The position numbers and the translations under genes were made by a program. The notes beneath the pieces were generated by a model, which searched no databases, was not told the origin of the DNA, and was given only the letters and a program-made list of their open reading frames with translations. From Cinnamomum chago (taxonomy: Eukaryota; Streptophyta; Magnoliopsida; Laurales; Lauraceae): a DNA stretch of 64,000 nucleotides. The DNA lies in assembly GCA_038049695.1 (NCBI GenBank), contig CP142451.1, positions 37,413,001 through 37,477,000 on the forward strand. The letters are read 5' to 3'. This document shows, piece by piece, positions 32,591 to 43,520 of the stretch; position 1 is the first letter of the stretch; each line of letters starts with the position of its first letter.

Positions 32591-34650
32591 CTCTTATAAA
32601 AAAATACCCTTGTTTTAAGTGATTACAAAAACTTTGACCATTGTTTTGGAAAAAATAATTTAACTAAAGAATATTATTTTATACAGCATATATAAAGGAT
32701 TTTTATAAGAAAGTGAGATACTGCAGGATACTTTTTAGGTTATCCAAAAACTTAGTTTTTAGATATATAGATTATATTTTTGAAGGTACGAAATAAAATA
32801 GTAAAATCTTTATTAATATATATTCTCCAAAATCCTCGTAACAAATATACAATTATTCTTACAACGCGGGCCTTGTTCCGCTAGCATATGTACAATATGT
32901 AACGACACAGACATGTACATATTTCTGACACTACATGTACTCTTGAGCCTAAACACCTTTGAGTTCCATTTACTAGACTCGATTCAAATACAAAATGGAT
33001 CCCATTTTCACACTTTCATCCCCTCACGATGTTGTACCAAGCTCAATTGGGGGGACTATTCACACTTTCATCCCCTCACTTTGTTGTACCAAGCTTCATT
33101 TTACTCTCATCAAGTCCACCGAAGGGTTGAATCTTAAAAAAAATTATAGTTAAATGACCATTTTATTTTAAGGTTGTTAAATCAAGGATCATGATGATCT
33201 CATAGGGCTGATTTTTTTTCCCTTTTAAGATGGATATCCACATGAAGAACCTTCCTTCCATCCCATCTTGAGCACTAAAAAAAAAGGTCTAAGTACACCT
33301 CATGAACTAGACTGCACATGAGCAATCTGTGGAATGCTCATAGGCCTAGTTAATATAAGATTATAATATAAGGCCCTTTGATTAAGGACTATGAAAATTT
33401 TAATGGGCTGATTTTTACGATATGCCGGCCTGGGATTTTACTAGCGTTGCCGAACCTATTTAAAAGCCTGAGTTAAACAAAACTGTAATTTTAATTAACA
33501 GTGAGGTTATTTAAACCTGCCGACATCGCCTTTGTACCAGCCTGCATTGAAAGTGACCCGTCACATATTGAATTATCAAAAGTCCATCAATTCAATCCAT
33601 GACTAGCAAAGCGAAAGTGATAGGGAGGGCATAACAATGTTTTTTTGTCCGCATCCACTAAATAAAAGATTAATGAAATGTTCTTTAAAAGTGATTTTAT
33701 ATAAAATTATCTCATTAAATATTGAGACCTATTAACTTATAACCCTTTGCCTACACATCTATACCTCGTGTAAGGCTATTATCAAATGACAATTGCGGAA
33801 CATCACATCACATCATATAAAGACGACGTTTTTTAACTTTTTCTTTAATGATAGTGTTTTTGGGCTTTTAACGTATTAATCCTCTTTACATTCAATTTCT
33901 CCAGTTTCATTATCAAAACTCAAAAGATTTGGCTGGAGTTGTTGGACTTTGCTCATTAATCTTTATAATTAATTTTGCTCCAGATCCAATAATATCATGG
34001 AAGGGCGTATATAAGAGATAAATTTTATATGGCATTTTAGAAAATTAACTTCTGAATGATATAACATGAGAAATGTTTTTCAGATGTATATTTTTTTAAA
34101 GATGAAAAATGTAATTTTTTGTGTAACGTAAAAAAAACAAAATTCACATTCTATTTGCAGAAAGTGTATGGTACATGAACTAATAAATCCCATGATATAT
34201 ATCATGTGACTTTCCTATGATATTATGGGATATGATGCAAAGAAGTTAAAAAATTATTAATCATAGTCAAGCCACTCTGGTGAAATTATCTACATTTTGA
34301 TCTTAAAATTGAAAAAACCAGACTTAAAGAAAACTAATAAGTCAAAATCCTATCTCTTATCTTCAGCAGCCATGCTCAGCTAAGGCTCTTCAAACAAGTT
34401 AGTAAACACATGTATTTGAGCACACATGGATAAAAAGAGAACGAGCAAATGCGTTGATGTAATTCTATGTATAACGTATTATCACAAATGGAGCTTTTCC
34501 AATCATTTTTCAAAACTTACTAATATTTTTTGGATATTATCAAATAAGGAGACGGAAAATAAAATAATATTTAAATATTTAAAACTAATAAATTTCAATC
34601 AGATTTTGACAACTTGGGACCACTAAGTTATTAAGAAAACAAAAATATAA

Positions 34651-34874
34651 GAACGACTCCTTACTTGCGTGGTAAGGAGTTTTTAATAAGCTATTCGGGG
34701 TTCGAATCTCGTATACGCCACTTCTTACCGCTTGTACAAGCTTCATTTTTATTTGTGTGTGCTTTCTTCCCGCGTGAGCAAGTTTTATTTCCACTTGAGT
34801 GAGTTGTTTTTCCGTGTATATGCAGGTTCTCTCTTGGATTTCAGCCCTTATAATGGACTAAAAGAAAAAAAAAA
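34651..34874 (+). mobile_element. tRNA-derived SINE
   Basis: The head has an A-box-like stretch (ACTTGCGTGGTAAGGA, near 34663) and, about 25 bases on, a clear B box GGTTCGAATCTC (34699-34710). The tail is A-rich (34859-34874). Flanks GAAAACAAAAATATAA (34635-34650) and GAAAACTGTAATATAA (34875-34890) match at 13 of 16, a target duplication of LINE-mediated type. Transcription by RNA polymerase III is implied by the boxes. Confidence 0.72.
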
Positions 34875-34890
34875 GAAAACTGTAATATAA

Positions 34891-35449
34891 CCGACTTAAA
34901 ATTGGACCCGATCAATATCGGTCATCGGCCGGCCATAGATTGGTGGAGCAGGTGTGAGTGAAGACGGGTTTTGGTTTAGAAGTCTCACTGCAATCTCCTA
35001 CCTGTGATGGTTCCCACAAATTTTAGCAGGCCAACCTTGGTTGTGAGATTTGGGCCAATGAGGACATGACGATCTCATATTTTGAGTGATGTAATTTAAT
35101 GAATTCGGCCACGCCATGCCTAGCAGTAGCTGCAGAGTGAAATAAATATAAGATACACTAAAAAGATAGGATGAGAGCCGCCAAGAGCAATTTAGAAAGA
35201 GAGAATCATTTTATTGTACTATATATATAGGAATATGATATTGTATGGCCCATTGGCTCAGTTTTTTTTATTATGTCAATGTTTGTCTCTCTTGAAATGG
35301 AATATCCCACGACACGCATCGTTTAAAAAAAATTACATTAAGGCAGTGGCCTTATTAGAAAGAGTGCTAGTTCAAAAACCAATGCACAACCGAATGGATA
35401 AATCAAATCAAAGAAAATTAGTAAATTAGCAAATTAATCTACCAAACAC
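34891..35449. other. stretch without recognised genes
   Basis: AT-rich sequence; nothing recognised. The right end merges into the copia LTR. Confidence 0.5.
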
Positions 35450-36207
35450 AAACTACAAGATGGTAGACACGGTCATTTACGTGAAAACTCTATCCAGGGA
35501 GAAAAATTACGATCTGAAAATTAAGAACTATTGAACAGTTATAACATATATTCACAGCTCCATTTTCCAATCAGAACGTTGACCTAAGGGTTGTAGTTGT
35601 CCATGCACAACTTCGATCTCCCATTGCCACGACTTCGACGCCGTGCTCAGTTCCCCTCACTTGATCTAGCAGCACCTTGAGAACTAAAATGTATCAATCT
35701 TCTACAAGAGAATAAAAGCATCAAACCTTCACAACCTCTCAATGATGGCTCTAGAGAATCAAAGAATCTCTCCTATGATTTTCTCACCTCAAAACAACGA
35801 GAGAATAACTTGATATGCGTATATACTAGGGTTGACAGAAACGCCATTTTTATAGCCCTAAATTCGGGCCTCAGTATTGGAACACAAATATGACTCAAAG
35901 TGGGAAACACCAATTGCAAAAGGAAATAAATCCGCGCAGCCCGTTCTAGAATTTTCTCAAGGTCGGATCGATCAGGTGAAGCATCCGATCAATCAGGTTA
36001 GCCACATCAGATTGATCCGACCACCATTCAATTGATCGGGCTTCGTGGGTTCACTTGAAATTCTTCATTTTTTTCTTCTATGACATCGCTTCAGGTCTTC
36101 TGATGACACAAACACAGTCCATTTTAAATATAAATAGAAAATACAGCTCAATGGACCCAGAGTTTTATCCAACCCATGAATTAGCCAACACAAATAAAAT
36201 TCTAAAA
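35450..36207 (-). repeat. copia LTR, minus-strand 3' LTR
   Basis: The right edge is set by a purine tract (36208-36217 on the minus strand) and homology of the adjoining internal DNA with 37075-37301. TATAAAAA lies at 35847-35854 on the minus strand. The block near 35470 (complement of TCATTTACGTGAAAACTC) resembles the end of other copia LTRs. The left edge is approximate. Confidence 0.6.
35961..36039. promoter_or_regulatory. near-palindrome array, GATCGATC/ATTGATC type
   Basis: Four related cores (GGATCGATCAGG, CCGATCAATCAGG, CAGATTGATCCG and AATTGATCGGG) occur in 80 bp, about 100 bp upstream of the TATA element of this LTR. Confidence 0.6.
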
Positions 36208-36560
36208 CTCTCCCCATTTGGCAATTCATGGACAAAACTCCTTAGGACAATACAATATGATTTACCCAAAAAAATAAAAACCCAAAATACGTTAGATTTT
36301 CAGCACAAAAAAATTTGTATAACCTGTAGATCTTGCACTGTCTTTGTTTGAACTTCTCCCCCTAGCTTCATTATTCTCCCCCCTTTTGTCCATAATTGAC
36401 AAACACATATCATTATCCGGCTTTTGTCAATCTGGATGCAGTAGCTCTCCTCAATCTTGACTCCCCCTGAATGTCATCTTCTTTTCAGCATTGCGAAAGA
36501 TTGAAGATAACTCTGTCTGAGTTAGAAGTAAAACAGACTTCTCTAAACAAGATGAACACC
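36208..36560 (-). mobile_element. copia internal 3' fragment, minus strand
   Basis: 36208-36440 is the reverse-complement homologue of 37075-37301, including GTTTGTCAATTATGGACAAAA and the GGGGGAG tract. It is the untranslated region before the 3' LTR. No coding part is left. Confidence 0.68.
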
Positions 36561-36631
36561 TGTTCGAAGACTCTTACAAACATCTTGTGCAGTCAGAAGT
36601 CTCAGTTTAACTGATAGGAGCGGTCTCAGTT

Positions 36632-37301
36632 ATGATCATGGTGCATCGTACTTCACATGCTAAAGGTAAACAATTTTTGTTTCAAGTGTTGCACATGCTA
36701 CTCCACATACTGCACTTTCAAATAATGTGTCGAGTAGTTTCAAGAAAAAGAATGTGTCACGCACTGCACGTACATCCACTTATCACTATTGTGGAAAGAA
36801 AGGACACATTTGTCCCCATTGCAGGTAGTTGCAAAGTCTACCCAAGACCAAGCAATGGTGAAAGAGTTTTTCTCCACCCAAGACGACTCCAATTTGGGTT
36901 AGAATGTCTGATTTGCCTAAAGAGTTTGCTCACACTGTGTTGCAAGATCAAACTATACAAGTGTGGGTGGCTAATTATAAAAAGTCCTGATCAAGGAGGT
37001 CAAGCACCCACCCCCAGTGCTGATATGAAGATCATAGTGAAGGGGAGTCAAAATTGAGGGGGAGCTACTGCTGGATCCAAATTGACAGAAGCTACATGAT
37101 GATTTTTGTTTGTCAATTATGGACAAAATTAGGGAAGTAGAATGAAGTCAGGGGGAGCTCTACAAGCAAAGGCAATTCAAGATCTACAGTGCTGATTTTT
37201 TTTTTGTCTTACAATTCAATGTATTTTGGGTTTTTATTTTGGGTAGATCATATTTTATTGTTCTAGGGAGATTTGTCCAAGAATTGCCAAAATGGAGAGA
37301 T
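36632..37301 (+). pseudogene. copia gag knuckle fragment and 3' untranslated region
   Basis: In one frame near 36788-36834 the sequence reads YHYCGKKGHICPHC and then a stop, a CCHC-type knuckle as in SIRE/Maximus-like copia gag. After about 37050 come GGGGGAGCT tracts and the conserved 3' region up to the purine tract at 37293. The knuckle is joined almost directly to the 3' end, so all of pol is deleted. Upstream (36560-36632) the sequence is unclear. Confidence 0.62.
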
Positions 37302-37376
37302 TGTAAGGTCAAGAGGCATCTAGGGTCAACAAAAACAGCACAAAAAACGGCTGATAGACATTGAACCAGAATGTGG

Positions 37377-37411
37377 TCTCGCTATAGCGAGACTCCTTCT
37401 CGCTATAGCGA
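37377..37411. promoter_or_regulatory. palindrome pair, core TCGCTATAGCGA
   Basis: TCTCGCTATAGCGAGA (37377-37392) is a perfect 16-bp palindrome. TCGCTATAGCGA repeats at 37400-37411. TATA lies about 107 bp downstream. Confidence 0.75.
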
Positions 37412-37517
37412 AAATGGCGCAGGTTGCCCAGTTAGTTCCGAACTCTATTTTAAGAGTTTGTAAAAGACTTCTTTCCTGATTGTATTATTATTAAGAGTCT
37501 TAAGTACGGATTTGGGG

Positions 37518-37526
37518 CTATATATT
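37518..37526 (+). promoter_or_regulatory. TATA element of the plus-strand copia LTR
   Basis: CTATATATT about 216 bp into the LTR; followed by CTCTCACAACCC. Confidence 0.5.
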
Positions 37527-38374
37527 GGGTGTCTCTCACAACCCAAAGACACATAGATCATCTCTTAAGTTCTGAATTAGTGATCTAATTGAGAGAAATA
37601 TTTTCTAGATATTTATTGAAGAGTTGTGCTGCCAAGTACTCTAGAAAGCCAGTTTCTTCTGCATCCTTTGTAGAAGATCATCTTCTTGCGTAGAAGATTT
37701 GAGGGGTCAAGTGCTAAATTGAATCTATTGCAATCAACGGTGTGAAGTCGTTGAAGCGTAAAGCAACACAAATTAACTTCAGCCATTAGATAGGGGATAT
37801 CTGGGGAGGAAATCTAAGTTTCTTGTAATTGTGAGATTCACAGTGTTTGATTTGATCTATTTCGGATCGATGGTTTTTCACCTGGTTAAGGTTTTCCACC
37901 TTAAATTTGGTGTTCTTTTGGTGTGTGCTTTGTGATTTTATTTTCGCTGCGTAGATTATTATTTTTTGCACACTATTGAGCTAATTTATTGAGTAGACCA
38001 ATTTAGATATCTCATACCATAAACCTTCAGTGTTATTTGCTGAGATTAACCACCTCCTTCAACAATTTGTTGAATGTGCAGGGTAGATATTGACCCTCGG
38101 CACCACTGGAGATTTTAGTTAAATACATATTGGTTGGTTATTGAGCTGAGCGTCTAATTGTTCATCTTGTTTCTCCGCAACTACCTTTTCTTTTGATTTG
38201 TTGTGAGGAAATGTGAAGTGACCTTTTTGATCTACAGTGCATCTGAAGTATTTATTTTATTATAAAATCATCTATTATAAAATTTCAACTATTGTAAAAA
38301 ATAGAAAATTATTATTTATTATCGCAAATCATAGTGTCCGTGCTAAATAGGGCAGGTTTTGCTGGTAGATATTA

Positions 38375-39469
38375 AAATGGATCCCCTGTTTGGTCCAAAC
38401 AGGTAAGTCCTGTTTGGACCAATCAGGGGGTGCCACATGGGAGAAATGCCACATCTAAGGGTGAAAGTGGGCCGGGCCGTCCTAGGGCCGCCCGCGGACG
38501 GCCCGTTATAGGCTCAGCCCGAGCTCGGCTCAAAAGACAAAAGAGCCGAGCTAGGGCCTAGTAGGAGGCCCGTTTGCTTAAACGGGCCGAGATAGGGCTT
38601 GATGAAGCCCGGCTCGTAAGCCCTAGGGCCTACATATATTATATATAAGGATTTATTCAGGTCAAGTGGGAACCGTTGGATCATTAAAGTGGATCCAACC
38701 AACGGCTGCCCAGTTTTTAAGTCTTGTAACTCTGAAACAATCTTTCCTTTGTTGTTATTATTATTTATTAACAAGGTTCTATTCTTTTTATTATAGGTGA
38801 TGCTGGTGATGATGAAAACTTTATTTTATGATGTTAGCCGAATACTTTATTTTTTTCTATGATGCTATTGGAGTTTAATTTGATTTGTATTATTGTTGGA
38901 GTTTAATGATGCTAATCTATATTAACATTGAACTATTATGGAGTGTTGGAACTAGGCTCCCTTTGCTTTTATGAAGTCTTTCTTATTTTAGTTAATTTTA
39001 GTGCTGCAATCCAAATTATGAGAATGAGAATATGGGATGAATGCATGCATTTGACCATTTTTTTGTTCTGGTTTGCATATGCAGATTTCTTTGAATTCCT
39101 ACAAGATTTTTTTTTCCTGAAAATATTTTTTTTCAGCTAGTACTATATCATTATAAAACGGACTGAGCTCACGAGTCGAGCCTAAGGCCTTAATCGAGCC
39201 AAGCTCAAAGGACCGGCCTTAGGGCCTCATAACTTAATAAGGGCCGAGCCCGAGCCAGAGTTTTTGAGACCCTCTAGGGCTAGGGCCGAGCTATGGCCTA
39301 CTGAAAAATACTAGGGCCGAGCCTAGGGCCTGTCAAAGCCCGGTTCGGCCCGGCCCACTTTCATCCCTAGCCACATCCCATCACTTTAAAAAAAAAAAAA
39401 TTCTATCTCCTAAAAATTTCATTTCCCATGTGGCACCCCCTGATTGAACCAAACAGGGGATCCGGATCC
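38375..39469. mobile_element. MITE copy 1, interrupted by a hAT
   Basis: The ends carry GGATCCCCTGTTTGG in opposite orientation. Perfect 10-bp flanks GTAGATATTA sit at 38365-38374 and 39470-39479. Without the hAT and one 8-bp target copy it is 173 bp. Both ends hold GTTTGG...CCAAAC palindromes. Target size suggests a Mutator-like origin. Confidence 0.82.
38456..39369. mobile_element. non-autonomous hAT element, 914 bp
   Basis: Ends TAAGGGTGAAAGTGGGCC (left) and, reversed, TAGGGATGAAAGTGGGCC (right) are of the plant hAT type. The 8-bp target duplication GCCACATC is perfect (38448-38455, 39370-39377). Subterminal DNA is packed with short GGGCC/AGGGCCGAG words, as in many hATs. No transposase is encoded. 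Confidence 0.9.
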
Positions 39470-39490
39470 GTAGATATTATGTGTGTAGGT

Positions 39491-39687
39491 GGAAATGGAT
39501 CCCCTGTTTGATCCAAACAGGGAGGCTCTGTTTGGACCAATCAGGGGGTGCCACATAGGGTTGAGATGTCCCATCTCAACTCTAAAAAAAGATTTCCATC
39601 TCCCAAAGAAATTTTTTTTCCATGTGGCATCCCCTGATTGGTCCAAACAGGGTTGCCCTATTTGGACCAAATAGGGGATCCGGATCC
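39491..39687. mobile_element. MITE copy 2, 197 bp
   Basis: Same family as the element at 38375. Perfect 10-bp flanks GTGTGTAGGT (39481-39490, 39688-39697). Inverted ends contain GGATCCCCT(G/A)TTTGG. It lies only 21 bp from copy 1. Confidence 0.87.
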
Positions 39688-39697
39688 GTGTGTAGGT

Positions 39698-40568
39698 GCG
39701 TAGGTCCTATTTTATAAACATGTGAAGGACCCTAGGTCTGGTCTTGGTCCCCTTCTAGGAATCTGAGTACACTACGGACCCTACCTATTTATACAGCGGG
39801 GTAAGCTGTCAGCTAAAATTGTCACAGAGTTTATCATTGTGGTCCCTGACATTGATGAGTAATTATCTAACTTATTGCTGGATTTTCTCAAAGTCTTGTT
39901 GTAGATATCTTTTTTGAAAATTATATAACAATTTTAAATATTATGACAGGATCTTTTTAGAACATTTAAAATCCATGAGTACATGACACGTGTTATATTT
40001 ACATATGCAAATGATATATATGTAAAATACATTCCAATTTTTACTAAAATAACCATTTTTCATGTGTAAATAAGTACATCCAAAAGTAAGTGAAGTGAGG
40101 TGATCTTTTAGAAGTTCTCGGCAAATTTCTCAAAATCCATAAGAACCAAGTTAATAATCTGATCACACAGATGCTTTTAGCCATATAAGAAAGCTGAACA
40201 GTGGATCTTGAGTTGGTGGCCCACTTAAGTATAGAAAATTAGATCTAATGGTTTGGGCTTCTTTTTATAATTTTCTCAAAATGCATGAAGAATTAACATT
40301 TAAAATTTGACACCCCAAGCCATTTTAAACCATGTAAAAGAAGATTAATGGTTTAGATAATGAATTAGGGGCTCACGGATATTAAAAAAAAAAAGGTTTA
40401 GCCAAACTGTACCCGTGCCTCTTGCATCAACGGTGTGAATCAATTTCACACATCTACGCACCACATGTGTAAATCTCGGCAAAACATCATGACACATGTG
40501 TATCTATTATGCATTGAATCATCTACATATGTAAATAAGCAAAAAAAAAAAGGGGGTGGGGGGGATTT
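39698..40568. other. stretch without recognised genes
   Basis: AT-rich; a purine run near 40541-40564 and short ACATGTGT-type words. Nothing else recognised. Confidence 0.5.
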
Positions 40569-41430
40569 TATGAAAGAATAGGGCTTAAACTTTAATTAAA
40601 TGACTTTAGGAAGAAAAAAATATTAAATGAAGAGATAATTGTTCGTATATTTTTTGACGAAATCTTCCCAGTTGACGATGGCAAAAGGCAATATTCTCTA
40701 TCTTCTTCAACCTAATGATGAAAAAATTATGAAACATGTGCGGGACGTTTCCCTAATAACAAGGTTATGCAAATTTCGGTAACAGTACTGACTTGGCTTA
40801 TCTCGTTCTCGTTTTGCAACTCGGCAATAGTACCAAGGTACATTCAACTCGGCAACAGTGCTAGCAAGCACCGAGCTTGAGCTAGCTTCGATAAAAGTAC
40901 CAGCTAGGCCCACCTTGGTCTCAGTATGAGGCACATCGGCAACAGTGTCAGGATGCGTCCATACCTGGTCTCGGTATCATCTTCAGCTCGGCACAATCAA
41001 CAAAGATGAATACTAAACCACAATTGTACTCCCATAAAACCACGGCTACGTTATAGAACGTACTGATAGATAAGATGGGTGCTGGATATTGATAAGGGTC
41101 GTCTTTATCTAACGACCACATTCGCATTAATACAAGAAGTTAGCGCATGATCTGATGGGACAGTGCCTCCACCTACATCCACTAAGGAAATATGGTGTGG
41201 GCTGATGGGACAGTACTTTCACCTACCCCCCATTGAGGAAGCGCTAAATGGAACTTCTGCCTATATATATACAGGGGTAAGATCCCAAATAGGTACGCAA
41301 TGTAATGCAATACAATACAAACTCACATAATCCAGACCTTGCATTTCTTCTCTACTCATCGTTTGTTCTATAACTGTATTAACTTAGACGTCGAAGTGCC
41401 TTCGGCTGACTGCAGTCAGGGTCTCTAACA
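40569..41430 (+). repeat. probable gypsy-type LTR, plus strand
   Basis: The 3' half is characteristic: CTATATATATACAGGGG (41261-41277), then about 110 bp later AACTTAGACGTCGAAGTGCC and an end in CTAACA at 41429-41430. The same arrangement occurs on the minus strand at 42900-43070. The left edge is only a guess from a TG; no matching target duplication was found. Confidence 0.55.
41261..41272 (+). promoter_or_regulatory. TATA element of the probable gypsy LTR
   Basis: CTATATATATAC, matched by GTATATATATAG at 43053-43064 in the opposite-strand relative. Confidence 0.5.
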
Positions 41431-42899
41431 TTTATTTCCTTCCCTCTCAGGTCTCAGGCATTCGATCTCTTCCCAAAAAAAGCTTAACAAGCAATATCAC
41501 GAGTTCCATACTCTCCTAATCAAGTCCGTAATATTTAGGCACTTACAAGACATATTGCATTTTATGTCCCAATGATCTTCCTTAAGTAGTCTTGACAATC
41601 TTCCTTAAGTGTGTGTGCGTCACATGCTTAGTTTCTATCCATTTGTCACCTCCTTCACCTGAGTTTTGAGAGTTTGAGTTTGGAGTGCAAGGTTTTCGGT
41701 GAAATGCATGGTGAGGATTTTCTCTCGAAGTGAGGTTGGAGGGAATGAATTTGGATATGCTTTTGTGAACATTAAGAGTTTGAAGCCATTTGTTTGGAAA
41801 AAATTTGTAGGTTTTGATATTTGTGAGCAAAATATAGTGAGCCATGTTGGGCAGTCTTTGCATAGTAAATGTGAGGTTTTTACCTAGGTATTGTATTGTT
41901 TGTTTTGATTTTTAGATCCCAAAAGTGCCTTTTGTTCCCGTAATCCATAATCTTCGAATTAGCTTTAAGAATGAATTTTATAGTGAATAGATTGAATACA
42001 CTTCATTATATGATTTGTGAAAGACTTGTCAAACTCTTCTTTGATGCATTCATCACCTCCTTTCGATTTTTCTTCATTTATTTGAAATTGATATTCATCT
42101 TCCACCAAATTTCAGTATCATCTTCTCCAAATTTAAGACAATTAGGTATGAAAACCATTGAAAAAGAAGAAAAGTTAAAAGAGATTGACGATATCATCCA
42201 TCCAGTTGACGAGGGATGCTTGCCCTCTTAACCCCTAGCACAGACTCTATATAAATCCACTTATAAATTCTTGACCAGGTTGGGTCCACTCCTAACAAAT
42301 TCCTACTGCTAATTGGGTCTAATCCATGAGGCCAAAGTTTTGTTATAACCAGCGAAAAGTGCCCCTCACATGTGGGCCAATCAGCTCATTGACAACTAGT
42401 GACATAAGCTCAGGGAACTAGGCTCAACCCAATCTCCGAGCTGAGAAATCCCAAAGACTCATCCAACTAAGGTCGACTCGACCTCTATAACTAATTAATG
42501 GCTCCAAATAGCAATTGGAGGGTTGGCGAAATGAAAAGTGTCGGTACCTCTCATCGTTCAATCTGACTCATGCATGTTACTCACATGGGACTTATGGGTA
42601 CTCCACTTCCTGAGCCCACCATGAGCAATAGTTGAAAAGCTGTAGTTCTTGGAAGATCCTAAAATGATCCATCACAATTAGTGTTGCAAGACATTCATGT
42701 CATACAGTTGCACCCCTCCTTTCTGGCTCTTTACCGACCCACTTTTCCGTGGGTCTGGAAATATCCCAAATATGTGATACGAATGGTTTCTTTGACACCA
42801 CATAATTCACATTGATGATAAGGTTCTGTGCGAGTCTAAATAATTAGAGACTTATTTGGATGAAATAAGATTTTTATAGAGTTTTCTGGGAAATATTGA
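41431..42899. other. stretch without recognised genes
   Basis: Open frames of up to 93 codons exist but show no recognised motif. A CTCTATATAAATCC word near 42246 could be another promoter remnant. Confidence 0.45.
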
Positions 42900-43520
42900 A
42901 TGTCTAAAACCTAAAAGGGAAAAAGAGAACAGAGGCCGCTCTCGGCGCAAGACACTCCGATGCCTAAGTTAGTTTGATAACTCAACAAAGGGTACGGGAG
43001 AGAGAAAGAGTTTTGGACGTATATATGCGTACCTCTTCTAGATTAGCTCTTTGTATATATATAGGCCGAGAGTCCTATGACTCTTGTCCTAGTTTATTAA
43101 TGGTAGGGTCCCATCGGACCTGTCTCCCATCATACCTTACCTTGAATTCTTAATGGTAGAATCCCATCGGGCTTTACCCTGATCTCTTAATGGCAGGGTC
43201 CCATCGGACCTTACCCTGATTTCTTAGAAGTTGTGGATCCTGCTCTTTCAGGGATTATGGACGTAACCACGGGATACGAATAACTTCTTATCTCTATCCG
43301 ATGCATGTTCTTGTTTCTCAACACGTTCCGCAACGTGGTTGAGTCTTTATAGAGGTACAATTGTAACTGATTAAGAGTCGGTGCTCGTCTCAATTGATTG
43401 AATTGAATATAATACCGAGGTTAAGTATGACCTTAATACGAGAGCATTCGGACACTATTGCCGATGCATAAAATCGAGACCAAGATATGCCTACCCAGTA
43501 CTTTTATTGAAACTAGGACA
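42900..43520 (-). repeat. probable gypsy-type LTR, minus strand
   Basis: On the minus strand the sequence runs TATA (43053-43064), then AACTTAGGCATCGGAGTGTC (near 42955-42974), and ends GACA at 42900. This parallels 41261-41430. Shared words in the distal part (for example the CGATGC/ACCGAG region near 43440-43500) support a related family. The right edge is uncertain. Confidence 0.5.

Larger units (their letters stand above)
30931..34634. other. AT-rich stretch without genes
   Basis: No recognised coding region. It contains a broken duplication, a MITE and a degenerate tandem repeat (listed separately). Two CTAG-ended motifs resemble Helitron 3' ends (31866-31885 and 32864-32884) but lack a convincing hairpin. 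Confidence 0.55.
37302..38110 (+). repeat. copia LTR, plus-strand 3' LTR
   Basis: TG at 37302 directly follows a purine-rich tract. A 16-bp perfect palindrome (37377-37392) and a second copy of its core lie before CTATATATT (37518-37526). The right edge is not fixed; homology signals fade after about 38110. Confidence 0.6.

Noticed and set aside
32864-32884. Possible third Helitron 3' end (GCGGGCCTTGTTCCGCTAG)
   Set aside because: It is followed by C rather than T and lacks a hairpin.
34651-34722. A tRNA gene
   Set aside because: The B box is good, but no complete cloverleaf with paired acceptor arms is seen. The A-tail and flanking repeat fit a SINE better.
40569-41435. Target duplication around the plus-strand gypsy-type LTR
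   Set aside because: TTTTA on the left and TTTAT on the right do not match, so the left boundary is left open.
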